From Distichodus sexfasciatus (taxonomy: Eukaryota; Chordata; Actinopteri; Characiformes; Distichodontidae): a stretch of DNA of 64,000 bases. Position numbers and translations under genes: made by a program. Positions 36,101 through 47,942 of the stretch are shown here, in pieces. The number at the start of each line of letters is the position of its first letter. The first letter of the stretch is position 1. The stretch covers positions 1,305,187 to 1,369,186 of the forward strand of contig JAVGVS010000094.1 in the NCBI GenBank assembly GCA_032718565.1, given 5' to 3'. The notes below the pieces were generated by a model. It did not search any database. It was not told the DNA's origin and worked only from the letters and a program-made list of their open reading frames with translations.

Positions 36101-38611
36101 TCTTTTTAAATTGTGATCGCAGTGTAACAGCGATATTTTTCTTTCACCTCATCAAGAAGTAACATTACTTTTCCTGCTGACCGCAAAAAATGGCCATTTG
36201 CAATTGTGTCTCCATTAAGAAGAATCGTTCTGTTACTTTTCTTGAGGATTACCTGTTCTGATGTGACCATCCCCCAGCGGAATGCTAAGCAGCATTTATC
36301 AGCATTGTATCAGCAGCCTGTTCTTCTTCTCTTATGCTTTGCCCTTTATTTTTAGCCCTTCCTCTGGTTAACAACAATTCAGTATCTCATAGGTCAACTA
36401 TAACATCTATAAACACTTTCGCTTTTCGACCTTTTTCACCACTTTAACCCTTTTTACTATTTTCAGTACCCAGTAATCATAAAATTTCTCAAGAAATGGT
36501 CTGTTTATTTGCTATGTGTTGGCTGTTAAAAACCCACATGCTGATTTATTTGCAATTTGTTCACCTCAGATTTATCGTTTGGGTCCGTGTTCCACAGCCA
36601 TAAATGAATCTTACAATCTTGCAAGCAGCAGCTCCAAACTATCAATTCTACTTGTCGAGACTGAAGATTATGCCTCACCACACAGTTAATTATGACTAGA
36701 CTGAACTTTAGTCTTAGGTTTATGCAGCTCTGCTATGATCAGGAGTGGCTCTTTGTTCCCCAAACTGAGAAGAAAGGCTTTAACGGTTTCGTTTTGGCAG
36801 GTTGGGCCGACAGATCAGCAAAGGCTTTGTTCAGCTGCCTTCTAGGAAAGAGGTTCCTGAGTACTATGAGCTCATCCGCAAGCCTGTTGACTTCCGGAGG
36901 ATCAGGGTAAGTTCAAAACCAAGAGTCATGCATTCTTATTATGCCTCTTACTTCTCAGTCCGTCATATTTGCATCCTATTTTCTCAGCAAGTCTTGTCTA
37001 CATTGATTACCCTCCAGTCTGTGAGTGTAACTGTTTTTCTGCTGAGCTTATTTTACTGCTCAGGTTTTATTGACACTGCAACTTTTTACCCATCGCTAAT
37101 AGAAGTGATATTTAGCTGTTGTTTCAAAGTAATCAAACTTTTTTGCATAGACGGTCACTGAAAATTTCTTTGTGTAGGAACGAGTGCGCAACCATAAATA
37201 CAGGTGCATCGCAGACCTGGAGAAAGACATAATGCAGATGTGCCACAACGCTCAGACTTATAACCTGGAGGGATCTCAGGTATTTTGGCTTTCTCTGATT
37301 GTATATACACTGTTATACTTTTCACCCATAACTTCAACAATTTTCAAAATTCTTTCACAGTTGTATTCAGTAGCAACAAAGCTGCCCACCACACGTTAAA
37401 CGTGAACCTCCAATACCGCGCAAAATCCCAAAATTGTCATTGATCAACTAGTACATGTGTTTGTGTGAAGGGAGGCGTTTATTTCTGATGTATCATTAAT
37501 ATGAAAGTATCATTGTTTGTGATAATTGACATTTCATAATGTATTGTAGCTACACATTTAGGGTACAGAGGGCAATACAATAAAAAGCTAAATTAATTAA
37601 TATGCAACAAAATACTATTTTTGATTTGTTAGATCTTCGCACTGTTGATGACTCTACTTAGAAAACATTGCATTGGATCAAACAACGCATAATGAATACA
37701 ATTATTTTTTCAATTACAACAATAAGCTGAAATGACAGCCTTTGCCAAAAGTTCTAATACTACAATACAACCTGGTCAGCAGTCCTAGTTCTGAAGCACT
37801 AATATTCAGCGCATTTGTTTTTTCTACCTAATAATTTCCCATTGATATCAGCACTCCAGAAAGAACCTTGTTTAACCTTGTTCTAGAAGAAGAATCGTGA
37901 TCAGTTAGTAAAATATCTGACCTTTTTTCAGATCTTTGAGGATTCCATCGTCCTGAAGTCGGTCTTTGAGAGTGCGAGACAACGGATAGTAGAAATCAGC
38001 CAAGACGACAATGACGCAGTTGGAGGAAGCGAGGCAGTCTGCCCCGAACACTTAAATCTAGAACGTAAGACAACATTCTCATTAAATAATGCCCTTTTAT
38101 CATGGAGTTTCAAACATGGGGCATCCATATGAAAGTTTTTAACATGGAGTAGGTTAGTTTTCCCCACTGTGTCTAATTTGAGATATTCATGTTACATCAA
38201 AAATATCACAATAACTTACTCCCACCGACAAAAATATAATTAGATAATTCAGTTCAGCCAAACATACATGAGTCTAAGCAAAACACGTACAGTACATGCA
38301 GCAGTAGTTTCTGGTGTTTAGGTTACAGTGAACACTAAGGGTCGACGATTATCAGGGACTGATATTAGGCATTGTGCCGATTATCAGTATCGGTGTTTAA
38401 TTCACCTATTTTAAGTAATTAAAATGTCTCCTGTTTAAAGACTGAATCAACTTGTCTTGCAGTAAAATCGGAGGCCACAAAGACAAAGTTTGAGAAGAAC
38501 AGGGAGAGAAGTAAGGCTGCTCCAGCAAACTCCAGCGCTAAGGTCAAGAGCGTCTACAGTGATGAGGACAGCACTGAAGACCATGAAGACAACACGGCCC
38601 TGGAGGACTGA
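32373..38611 (+). CDS. SMARCA2-like bromodomain-only protein (6 coding exons)
   Basis: Nuclear chromatin reader derived from the C-terminus of the SWI/SNF ATPase BRM (SMARCA2). Exons: 32373-32456 (proposed), 35692-35921, 36801-36906, 37178-37279, 37932-38064, 38463-38611. All are GT-AG and in phase, 804 nt, 267 aa. Residues 29-50 (LQAVHNG...DMEEES.LKKRK) align with BRM's LRAIEDG...EMEEEVRLKKRK. An AT-hook RRGRPPAEKL follows at 72-81 and a bromodomain at about 108-215 (LPSRKEVPEYYELIRKPVDF, RNHKYRCIADLEKD, CHNAQTYNLEGSQ, FEDSIVLKSVF), keeping the acetyl-lysine-binding Asn (169) and the PEYYELI tyrosine. The tail is Ser/Asp/Glu-rich but shorter than in BRM. No HSA, Snf2 helicase or SnAC exon lies in the 7.5 kb back to kank1, so it is not a full SMARCA2. 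Human SMARCA2 also makes short C-terminal isoforms from an internal promoter, which this gene resembles. The open frame and splice sites are intact, arguing against a dead fragment. Confidence is high for exons 2-6, lower for exon 1. Confidence 0.88.
32640..32690. repeat. (GA)n microsatellite
   Basis: GA-rich tract in the first intron of the smarca2-like gene, followed by GT units near 32688-32702. More short tracts are at 33002-33023 (GT), 33153-33180 (GT) and 33361-33390 (CA). Confidence 0.9.
33185..35691 (+). other. First intron of the smarca2-like gene; no coding content
   Basis: Segments at 33200-33360 and 33500-33610 are compositionally mixed and non-repetitive, unlike the surrounding simple repeats. 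34000-35000 is unique-looking sequence without a usable frame. I see no Snf2 ATPase motif (Walker A, DEGH) on either strand. Confidence 0.45.
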
Positions 38612-38779
38612 AGCATCTCCAGCATAAATCATCTCAGTGTCACTGGAAATCCACCCAAACATTACTACATTTTAGTGTGAGTTGCTTCAGCGTGCTCAGA
38701 GTCCTCAAAGTCGTTCCAGGACTTAATCCCACGTAATAACAGGGGGCGGTGCCATAACGCATTAATACCAATATGATGG

Positions 38780-38785
38780 AATAAA
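38780..38785 (+). terminator. Candidate poly(A) signal of the smarca2-like gene
   Basis: AATAAA 169 bases after the stop codon. Proposed from sequence alone. Confidence 0.5.
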
Positions 38786-40900
38786 AGAAATCACTAAATA
38801 ACTGTTTGCATTAATGCAGACATGTCTTAAAATGCTTCATAAACTGTATTTTATACAGTATCCTAATGTAGAAGTAATGGCTTGATTTGTACAATGTTTC
38901 ATTTAAAGGTTTTGTAACATGAATCTTAATTCCTAATTACATAAGGGTTTTAACTTACATAAAAATCAAGGCCAGGGAATGTATATTAAATGGTTAATAA
39001 GCATTCATTTGGATATGTACGTGGTGTCCAACATTCGTAATATTTAAAAAGGAATTACAGAATATGCATCAGCCATGAGATTATGACCACTGACAGGTAA
39101 AGTGAATAACAATGATTACCTGGTTACAGTGGAACCATACGTGGCTGCACGACTACGAACCTACTCAATGTTATGGTCATAATGTTACAGCTCATTGGTG
39201 TATATAGTGAAAATAGTAACGTCCAACCTATAAATGATTTTTCAAACTGATAATGATATAAAAAAACTTATAAATAAGAATAATTATACATTATATAACA
39301 CAATATTATTTATCGTTCAAGCTCTAACATGCAGTATGGCAGTTTACTGACACGTAACTTTGCGTTGCCCTTTCTAGACTTAATGGCTGACTATAATTGA
39401 GGATGGGAAAGCAGAGTGGCATCCCCATTTCAAGCTTGTTCTTTACAAAGTAAAACATCTGAACCAAAGCATAATTAAAGCTTATCAACCATTTAATTTC
39501 AACTTCTATCAATTACTGTTTCTGTAAGAAAGTGGCCCCGTGTAGATTTTTCCTTCATCACACGGGTTTGCGAACCTCTTTGAGAACGGAACTGAAACCT
39601 GAAACAATCAGCATCTCATATTTATTCAATCAATGTCTTAAGTATATGAATTATGAGCTCTGTCTTGTCTTGGAGCATGATATTTCGCTGTAATGGACGC
39701 TGCCCTCAAAGAGAGGCATCTACTGATTACAGAGTCGAGCTGGGGGAGTTTTGAGGGAAGGGAAAGACGGCGGCTTTATAGATAGATTTTGAAATAAAGT
39801 TTTTAAGGTTTATATGACATGAAAGTGCAAAGAGGTTTGATTCAGATCATCTTATTAAAAAAATAAACATTTTTTTATAAATACACTTGAGGCTTCTGCT
39901 TGATGTTTGCTTTATGTTGCAGATAAAAACTTTGTCCTTTTATTCCAGAGGGTAAGAAAATTGTTCCATTTATTACTTCCTTAAATAATTTCCATTTTTT
40001 TAATTATTCTCCTTGCCTGTAAACATCCCAATACAAATGCAACACAAATCCGAATACAAGTGCAATTGCAAAATTACTTAGTTTAAAATGAACTCAGTTT
40101 GGCAAATGTAAGCCTGTGTATTATTAAAACATCCTTTTTATTTAGCACAGTTTTACACACCAGCATGCTCAGAGTTAAAACATTTGGTTAAGTAGTTAGA
40201 TTTCACACTAAAACACTGTTTAAAATGAATTATATTTTGTAATAAGAAAAATAGGGAAAATTCACATTCCATGTCCAAAGTCTTGCTAAACAGCTGCAAC
40301 TGATACATGTTACATAAGAACTGTGCACTACATTAGGAGCCTTATTGGACCCATAACATCCTTGAAACCTCCTTTAGTGCTTTCCTAAGCATTTTTCTGC
40401 AGAGCATTTGGTAATGATAGAATTTGTATCTGTGGGTCTAGTATGAAGTTATATGCAGTAGGTGCCACCATGTGGTGTTAATCCAAAGTACATAAGACAT
40501 AAAGGCTGTGAAGTGAATACCTAGCGAATCTGCACATACACGGTCCCACAATCTGGCACGCTGTTTCCACACCCATAAATCCATGCTACCATAGTGCTGA
40601 GACTTTGGTTGATGGTAAGTAAAATATTTTATATCTTTTTATTGCACCTTTTGACCAGTAAATATTTACATATCTGCATATACACTCTGGCCTAGGTGTT
40701 CAGTGTAGAACTTAAATAATGTCATTCAGGCTTTGTTATCTTTAAACAAACATAGCTATAGTGTGCATATTTATTAGCAATTTCTTTGGTGAAAGTTTCT
40801 ACTGTTTGTACAATAAAGGGATTAATCGTTGTATTAATGTAGTATTTAAACATGCATTGAAGAGGTAGTATCACAATAAAAAATAGAAAATCCATAGTTT
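38786..40900. other. Gene-free stretch
   Basis: AT-rich DNA with no open frame of interest and no recognised repeat family. The last 30 bases run into the CTCGTAA tandem array. Confidence 0.5.
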
Positions 40901-40914
40901 CTCGCAATTCTGTG

Positions 40915-41012
40915 ATTTTTCTCGTAACATTTCGACTTTATTCTCGTAACATTTCGACTTTATTCTCGTAAGCTTTCGACTTTATTCTCGTAGTTTCGAG
41001 TTTAATCTCGTA
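40915..41012. repeat. Tandem repeat, ~22-bp unit TTATTCTCGTAACATTTCGAC
   Basis: About four to five units; the first three are nearly identical and later ones decay to TTTAATCTCGTAATCTTAGA. Confidence 0.9.
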
Positions 41013-41149
41013 ATCTTAGATTTTTTTTTAAGGTGGCACTAAAACGCCGTCGTAAGGAACACACACTACTAAGATACTCACAATAATAAGAGCAGTAACG
41101 AAAGCTGAAGTTCTAGTTTATAAAATCTTTTATAGTTTCTGAGGACACT

Positions 41150-41280
41150 TCAAGTTGTCTGACGTCCTCGTAAACTCTCACCGGAAGTTGGCGTCAATGA
41201 CGAGGCATAATTACAACCTGACGGAGCCGCCATCTTGAAGCCACAAGATGTTCAACAAAACTAATTAACCTGTGCAGGTA
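41150..41280 (+). promoter_or_regulatory. Promoter-like block with ETS and YY1 motifs and a splice donor
   Basis: Contains CCGGAAGT (ETS core) at 41181-41188, GCCGCCATCTTG (YY1 motif) at 41226-41237, a TGACGAGG half-CRE near 41198, and a donor-like GTGCAG|GTAAAT at 41277/41278. This arrangement is typical of housekeeping first exons. No downstream coding exon was found, so it could be a noncoding-RNA promoter, an alternative distant first exon or a repeat. Confidence 0.35.
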
Positions 41281-41928
41281 AATTGCGATTTTATTCCGAA
41301 CATGAAACAACTCCGTTCATAATATAGTTCCGAACTTTCAGACCAAAGAAGAACTACCTTGACACCGCGAACACTGCTCCCTGTTAATAACCTGAAAATA
41401 GCAAAGAGCTAAAATAGCTAGATGTGACGTCACGAGTGGGCGTAGACTTTCCTGCACCGACGTTCTGTCATCGAGTTTAACAGCGGCTAAAAATACATTT
41501 TATGTTTATTTTTTCGAACAAATAATATGATGTTTTTCATAGTAAATTTAGCTGGTTATGCATTAACCATATTTTACAAGCATATGTTTATAAATCTTAC
41601 AGTCATTGCTATTTACATAACATAACTGGATCAATGATATGAAGCATATTTTTGTCAGGTGGTGCGAGCGGGTAAAATGCTCGTTTAAACCAAGAAATAG
41701 TAGGATATATAGTGAACAAATGGTTGATAATTGTACTGAATGCATTCATTATATTTTTATACCCATATTTTTAATGTAAAATTAGGTGCTAAAAATATGA
41801 AATACCTGGCCATAACAATGCAATAATCTTAAATTATTGGATATACAAAACACAACCACTGAATAATAATGTGTTAGGAAGTGTAGACACTCTATAACAT
41901 ACTTGCCAAAAATTTCACTCAAACACCC

Positions 41929-41961
41929 AAATAAATAAATAAATAAATAAATAAATAAATA
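41929..41961. repeat. (AAAT)n microsatellite
   Basis: About eight AAAT units. Confidence 0.95.
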
Positions 41962-42087
41962 GTTTGCCAGGTTAAACAATGCAGAGTACTTAACAAGGCT
42001 AAAATGTACATTTATCTCTTAAATATAATTTCACATTTACTTCCAGCAGATGGAGTAGTTACCTTTTCATAGTAGTTACTGTAACTG

Positions 42088-42091
<4 letters not shown>

Positions 42092-42122
<31 letters not shown>

Positions 42123-42360
42123 TTAGGGGGTAAATTGCGAGGACGAATCTGTCCCCAAAAACACTTTTATTCATTGTTGTGGCTTTGTGGGGACATTGGA
42201 CTGGTCCCCATGAGGAAAAATGATTTTATAGAAAATGTCCATGTTTCATTTGAGAAATTAAAAGAGGTAAAACCTTTGCTTTTGGCTACTGAGGCTAAGC
42301 TTAAGGTTAAGTGTAGCTGTAGAATTATTTACATCTAGTCATTATGCGAGTCTGTGGAAG
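42092..42360 (+). repeat. (GT)n tract with associated dispersed repeat, copy 3
   Basis: GT units at 42092-42120 run into 'GTATTTAGGGGGTAAATTGCGAGGACGAATCTGTCCCCA' and 'GGGGACATTGGACTGGTCCCCATGAGG'. The same motifs occur on the minus strand at 757-870 and 11690-11925. Confidence 0.65.
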
Positions 42361-45300
42361 GAGCTCACAAAGATAGAAAGAAGTGATTGTGTGTGTTCTT
42401 TACTTTAAATTAAATAGACTTTATTTTGTTTCATTAAGTCACAATCCTCCATAAGGGTTTACATTATGAACTGTCTTAATCAACCTGAAACAACTCATTT
42501 TAAAATAGCATATGATTACAGAGAGTGTTCTGTTCAGGCAATTATATCATGTAAATTATTTTATAGTCACAGGTGTTTGGTATAATAGCTGTTATATAAT
42601 ATTCTCTTTATTGTTGCAGGCTCACATGTTCATATTGGTGACTAAGAGCTGTATGTGACTGATATCTGTCTCAAATACAAATTTAATTAGCGTTATATTA
42701 TTATATGGTGTCATTAAAGATGCTGAGTTTAATTGGTGAGTTAAAGAATCATTTAAGTCACTTTGGAGGTCAAGCACATGAGTCGAGAATCTCAGTAGAT
42801 ATTGTTGGTATTAGCGTCTACTGATTATTATGCAGATGTGGAGGAAAAATACTAATTGTAACTTAACTGATTATTATTATTGATATTGATATTATTTACT
42901 CATATCTTGTTTTATTTAGCCCAGTAAAGTCAATTCTGCTATTTCTGTTTAATAATTTCATGCTATTTTTTTCCTTCTATGCCATATGCATTCGAAACAG
43001 CATGTCAGCTAATTAGCCAGTTCAATGATATGTAAATTGCAGCTCACATTTCTCTTGCAGTGCTGTGCAAAAAGTCTTGAGACATTTCATCATATTTTGC
43101 TTCTAAATATTTTTTTCCCCTTTTTTCACCTACTGTGAGAGTTTCATTGCAAAATATGACAAAATGTGGTTGGTCTGTATGTAGGGTTGTCTGAACTGTA
43201 TGTTTTCTCGCTAAAATATAAAGTACCTAAAATATACCTGAAATATTGATCGAAAAAGTAAATTGTATTGGGCACGTCCCTGCTTAACAATTTTTAGGTC
43301 AACTTGCACATACATGGTAGGATTTTTAACTCACTCTAACTTCACCCCACATTTTTATTTGTATTATTTAGAGGGGGCCGTCACTATGGCAGCGCCACCT
43401 GACAAGTTTATCAAAATACAGAGAATGAAACCGTGTCTTTGGGCTTAGACTGACCACCTTTTATTAGAACCAAGCCTAACTTTATATGGTGCCATTTGGA
43501 TTAAGTGACCCTTATCGTCCTGTCTTCCACCGGCTGGCAGTCCATGCGGCTGGCCTGCTCCCTGGAATTAGATGCAAATTATGATGCTGGAATTTGAAAC
43601 TTGTTATTTTAGCCTGCTAGAAATTTGAGTTGTGCTGGAACACCACAGGGTTTTGGCTTTTTTAGTGTAAATGCAAAAGTATATTAAATGCAAATGTGAC
43701 TGATATAAAGACACAACCTCAGAACCTCTTCTATTTCTATTGTTTATATTTAGAGTCTATTTATATATGTATATTCTATGTGCCTTCTTTGTACGTTTCA
43801 TCTCTCTGTATACTTGTATATAGGTGAGATGACAAAGTTTACTTTGACTTTGACTTTGAAAGAATATATTCATCTAACAGAAAATAATGAAAAGAAAATT
43901 TAAATTCAAGAATCTACAGCAAACAGAGGAACATGTTGTCAGCTCACCTTAAAAGTCAAATTAATGCAGAGTCTCCATATTTTGTCTTATTTAAGGACCT
44001 CCAAAACGCTATGATAAATGCTAAATTATGCTAAATAATTCCTCTCTTTCTCACCAAACTAGTAATTTATGCATTATATTGAATTAAGTATGAATTACGC
44101 CTGGTTTATTATTTTTTAAATCGAACAAATGGATGCCATAATACAGTACGGTGCCTCTTCCCCGATGCCGAATCCATTTTCATCAACTTAACAAACATTA
44201 TTAAAGCGCAGCAGTTGGAGCATGATGCATTGGACGTGTAAAACTGATCCCACAGCCTGTCTAATCAAAACCACCTAATCAGCAGCAAACAGCTGCTGCT
44301 GTAAAATGGAATGTTCACAACTCTGTCATGTGCCCCAAACCCACTCATAAGCATTTCTGCCGACTTTCTGACATTGTCTGTGGACTACCAATTTCAAAGT
44401 GCATTAAGCAAGCTCTAATGTATGCAATGTTACAAAGCTTGGTGATGCAGCATAGTGATGATTTATAAAATGAATTTGCACATGTATTTAAATATGTTTT
44501 AATGTGTTTCGAGCAATACTATTTACATTTATCCTTGCACATGCTGCAATAAATCTCTGTTCCTGCTGTCTCATTTTTCCTAGCCAATTACAAAGAAATT
44601 AAGAAGAATTGTTGTTGATAAATGCTGGTAAACACACAAATTCCGAATGTGTAGCAGAAGCATACACGTTGGAAAGCTAAACATTGGAATAGGATAACCC
44701 AAAAAAGTCTTTTTGCACAGTTCCCCTTAATGAAGACGCCCCCTTGTGGCCAAAATAGGGGAAAAAAAGGCTTGTAATTGAGCTATTGTCAAGAAATGTA
44801 ACATCAGTATCTCCCCGCTGAGCTGAGTTTCTGTACTGAATTTAGTCTCTGGCAAATCCGAGTTGTAGATTTACCAATTTCCAGTTTCTCTCCTCAGCTT
44901 GTTGGTGGAAAGTTCTACTTGCCACTCTCACCTTATTATTCCTGCCTTCTTGGAAACTCATTTGCGCAGATGAACAGTAATCCATCTACATATGAATGAA
45001 ATGGCAGAATGAAACAAAGTGTACTATAGGTCGAAATAAGATGCATTTATGTCTGATTTCTCTTTTTGTCACTAATGCACAGTGATAGGCATGTTGGGAA
45101 CAAACTGATGATAGCAGTGTTCCCGGGTGACGTAACGCGTGTCTCGCGTCTAAACGTGTGGCCATTATGCCTCCTGAGTGCTGGTGATGTTCTGTTCCAC
45201 TGGCAGCGTTTCAAAAATTGGTAGTTGTCATTTAATGGATGGAGGGATGTAAAGAGCGAGGTGGGAAAAGAGGCTGTTTTCTGTGATCTTTCTCTCTCCC

Positions 45301-45400
45301 CCCATTTACTGGGAAATCAAAGCGATGTGTTCCTATCTGTGTTTATGCCAAATCTGGACCAAATCTGATTTTTGGATACCCCAACTTCAGTTGATGCAGG
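42361..45400. other. Gene-free stretch with LINE-tail wording
   Basis: Contains a LINE-tail fragment at 43790-43860 (repeated TTTGACTTTGACTTTGA) and a Tc1-like end 'CAGTGCTGTGCAAAAAGTCTTGAGAC' at 43060-43085. 44020-44350 is a non-repetitive AT-rich block with TAAT-type motifs that could be a conserved noncoding element, which cannot be tested here. Confidence 0.4.
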
Positions 45401-45407
45401 TTTAGCT

Positions 45408-45560
45408 ACAGTTGGTAGCGTAACGGTTAGGAGGTTCGTCTCCGTTATCGGAAAAACTTGCGGGTTCGAATCCAAGGACCGCTAAAGGTACCACTGAGGT
45501 ACTCATGAGCAAGCTACAGTCCTCATGCACTACTCTGAAAGTCTGTACTTCTGTCATATC
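45408..45560 (+). mobile_element. tRNA-derived SINE, family B, plus orientation
   Basis: 'GTTGGTAGCGTAACGGTTAGGAGG' (A-box region) and 'GCGGGTTCGAATCCAAGG' (B box), then 'ACCACTGAGGTACTCATGAGCAAGCTACAGTCC'. The tRNA-like head is better preserved than in other copies; the 3' part is lost. Confidence 0.7.
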
Positions 45561-46035
45561 TTTATTGCTTAATGTTAGTCCATTGTGGCGATAGAGACTG
45601 AATTAATTAATCAATGTACAAATACTTATGGACCTAGCTGTATATTGTGTGCTGTCGTGTGGCCTGGAAGTAAATGGGCATAGAAGTGGCTGGACTGACC
45701 GAGGAAAAATCTTCTGTCAACAAAGGCTCAGTGTCAATCAATGCGGTGAGCAATTCCGGTTGACTGGACAAATTAGATTTTTTTCATCACAGGAAGCTGG
45801 GAGTGGAAACGCTGGTGACTCACAAGACGGAAGATTTCCGCTCACCTTAGTCACGTCTTAATGTATTTGTGTGGTCTTTCCACTGACTCCCATAAAGACA
45901 AAATCTCAATTTCCTCCCGTAGCTCCTCTGTTTAGTGTGTTCCTACATAGGGAAGGGTGTCCCAGTCCTTTTGGACTGCTAGTGTCACACATGTAAGGTA
46001 AGCATGTGAGTGTGATTGTGTGTGAGTGTGTGTGT

Positions 46036-46146
46036 GCCCTGCGGTGTGTTGGCGCCAGCCCAGGGTTGTTCCCCGCTGGTATAAGCTCTGGTCACCTTGC
46101 GACCCCAGTTGAAATTAAGCAGTTCAGAAAATGAATGAATGAATGA
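46036..46146 (+). mobile_element. SINE family A tail fragment
   Basis: 'CTGCGGTGTGTTGGCGCCAGCCCAGGGTTGTTCCCCGC' to 'CAGTTCAGAAAATGAATGAATGAATGAA' is the 3' half of the SINE seen at 28947-29309, in the opposite orientation. Confidence 0.7.
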
Positions 46147-46599
46147 AATGCTTGAGAGCTCTAAAGTTGTTCATATGCCAGTGAAGGTCAATTTTCAGCA
46201 TCAAGCATCTCTTAAAGATAAAGTTGCCTGTTGAGATCGTGCAGTGTTGGTGATGGAGAGGGCTTCAGACCACCGTCTGACAAAATTATTTGTTTCATTT
46301 TCTAACTGATAATGCCTCATTCATGATGCCGCACGGTCAAGCGTCTCTCTCCCAGCCTTGGACAACAACAAGCCAGACAGCTTTATGTTCTTCTTCAAGA
46401 AGAAAGATCTGTTTTTGTATGTTTTATAACCAGAATTTATAAGAGGAAAAAATCCAGCCTCGATGTGGAATGAACCAACACTTGACGCTACTTCAGCATA
46501 ATTGCTCTAATTGCGTTTTTATGTATTTTTACATAATAACCAAACAGTACATTTTTCTCTAAAAGAAGGTGATTGTTATATCGTCCACCAACCTCGATG

Positions 46600-46990
46600 A
46601 TCCATTTGACCAGCGGCGTTGTGTCTGTGTAAAAGGGCCGCATTTCAGCCTGTCCCTGTAAATTAATTACTACCGGGCAATTTTGACCAATTACCACAAC
46701 TTTTCCACATTTTTGACCAATCGTCTTTGCTTCCCGCAAAACGTTGAGCCATATGTCAGCAAACATCCTTGTTACGTTTAGAAGACGCAGGCAACGTGTG
46801 ATAAAAACGCCACACATTTACCTTAAAAAATAACTAAATGATCAATGATTAATAAAAATAATAGTGATTTTGTTCCTTTCATTTTAATGATCCCGCAATT
46901 CTAATCGCAATCTTATGGAAAAGCTGCCGTAAAATCAGGCATTTTAGACTGCAACAACCTCAAAAAAGGCCCACGAAACCTGGAGGGACT
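46600..46990. mobile_element. MITE with 'CAGTCCCTCCAGG' end, copy 1
   Basis: The right end reads CCTGGAGGGACTG. The stretch 46826-46990 matches 50863-51079 ('TTAATAAAAATAATAGTG...TTTTGTTCC', 'TCAGGCATTTTAGAC', 'CCTGGAGGGAC'). A left end (CAGTCCCTCCAGGATTTCGCGGGCC) occurs at 56793-56842. The minus-strand frame 46488-46817 has no recognisable product. Confidence 0.55.
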
Positions 46991-47205
46991 GTATATGGAA
47001 GTATCAATATATTTAATAACAACATACATTTATAATTCATTCAGAATATTCTATTTGGGTCTAAAATAGGTACAACTGCCATTTTCCACTAGAGGCAGAT
47101 TGATTAAATGGTAAATGTGAGATTGCAGAACAGCAGTTTAGATCAGATCTATAACTTAGTGAAAAATAAGTAGCTGCATTGGTGCAAATGTATTTTCTTC
47201 TAGCT

Positions 47206-47206
<1 letters not shown>

Positions 47207-47238
<32 letters not shown>
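47207..47238. repeat. (GA)n microsatellite
   Basis: About 16 GA units. 47240-47800 beyond it has no recognised gene or repeat. Confidence 0.92.
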
Positions 47239-47241
<3 letters not shown>

Positions 47242-47810
47242 AGACAGAGGGAGGTAATAGGAATTGAGGTTTGTGAGAATGAATTGGAATTTAAAATGAT
47301 TACGTGATAGCACTCATTACATCTCGCCTCATCTCTTCTGTTCAGACCAGTCAATTACCAATAAACCTGCCTCGCTGTGTTGTGACCGTGTTGCTGATGT
47401 GCCCATTCTCAAACGATGGAGACACTAAACCCGTCTGGCGTTTTTCAGCCAAGCTGTACATCGTAAAAACACAGTGCACCTTCTTCTCTGTCCCTATGTT
47501 AAACACCAAAAATAGGATTTCGTCGTTTTGCAATTGCATGTTCAACAAGAAACTCAAAAGTACATTTTTAAAAGCAATTCATTTTATTCTAAATGGAGGT
47601 AAAGATAATCAAATCAATGTGAAACTAAGGTATAAAACATCACTAATATACCCTCCTGGATAATGCACATTACAATTTTATGTTTTGATGTTTTAAAGGG
47701 ATTTTACGGAATTTGCACCGTGTGAAGAGTTCTAAACTTAACTTAAAATGTGTTTGTAAACCAGTTATTAACAAAAATAAAAATCTACAGATAAACAAAT
47801 TATCCAGACA

Positions 47811-47942
47811 TGGCACGATACCACTTTTTTATGTCAGATAAGATACCGATATTGTAAATTTGGATGTCTGCCAATACAATAAAAATCCGATACAGTCTTT
47901 GCGATATCAGATCCACGTATCAGATCGGTGCCGTCTCTAGTT
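47811..47942. repeat. hAT fragment related to 54488-55564
   Basis: 'GATACCGATATTGTAAATTTGGATGTCTGCC', 'CCACGTATCAGATCGG', 'GCCGTCTCTAG' match both ends of the complete element with the middle deleted. Confidence 0.65.

Noticed and set aside
45440..45480. tRNA gene suggested by GCGGGTTCGAATCC B box
   Set aside because: Part of a SINE family B copy; no complete cloverleaf can be drawn.
46488..46817. 109-aa minus-strand frame
   Set aside because: No recognisable family; overlaps a MITE whose right end is shared with 50863-51079.
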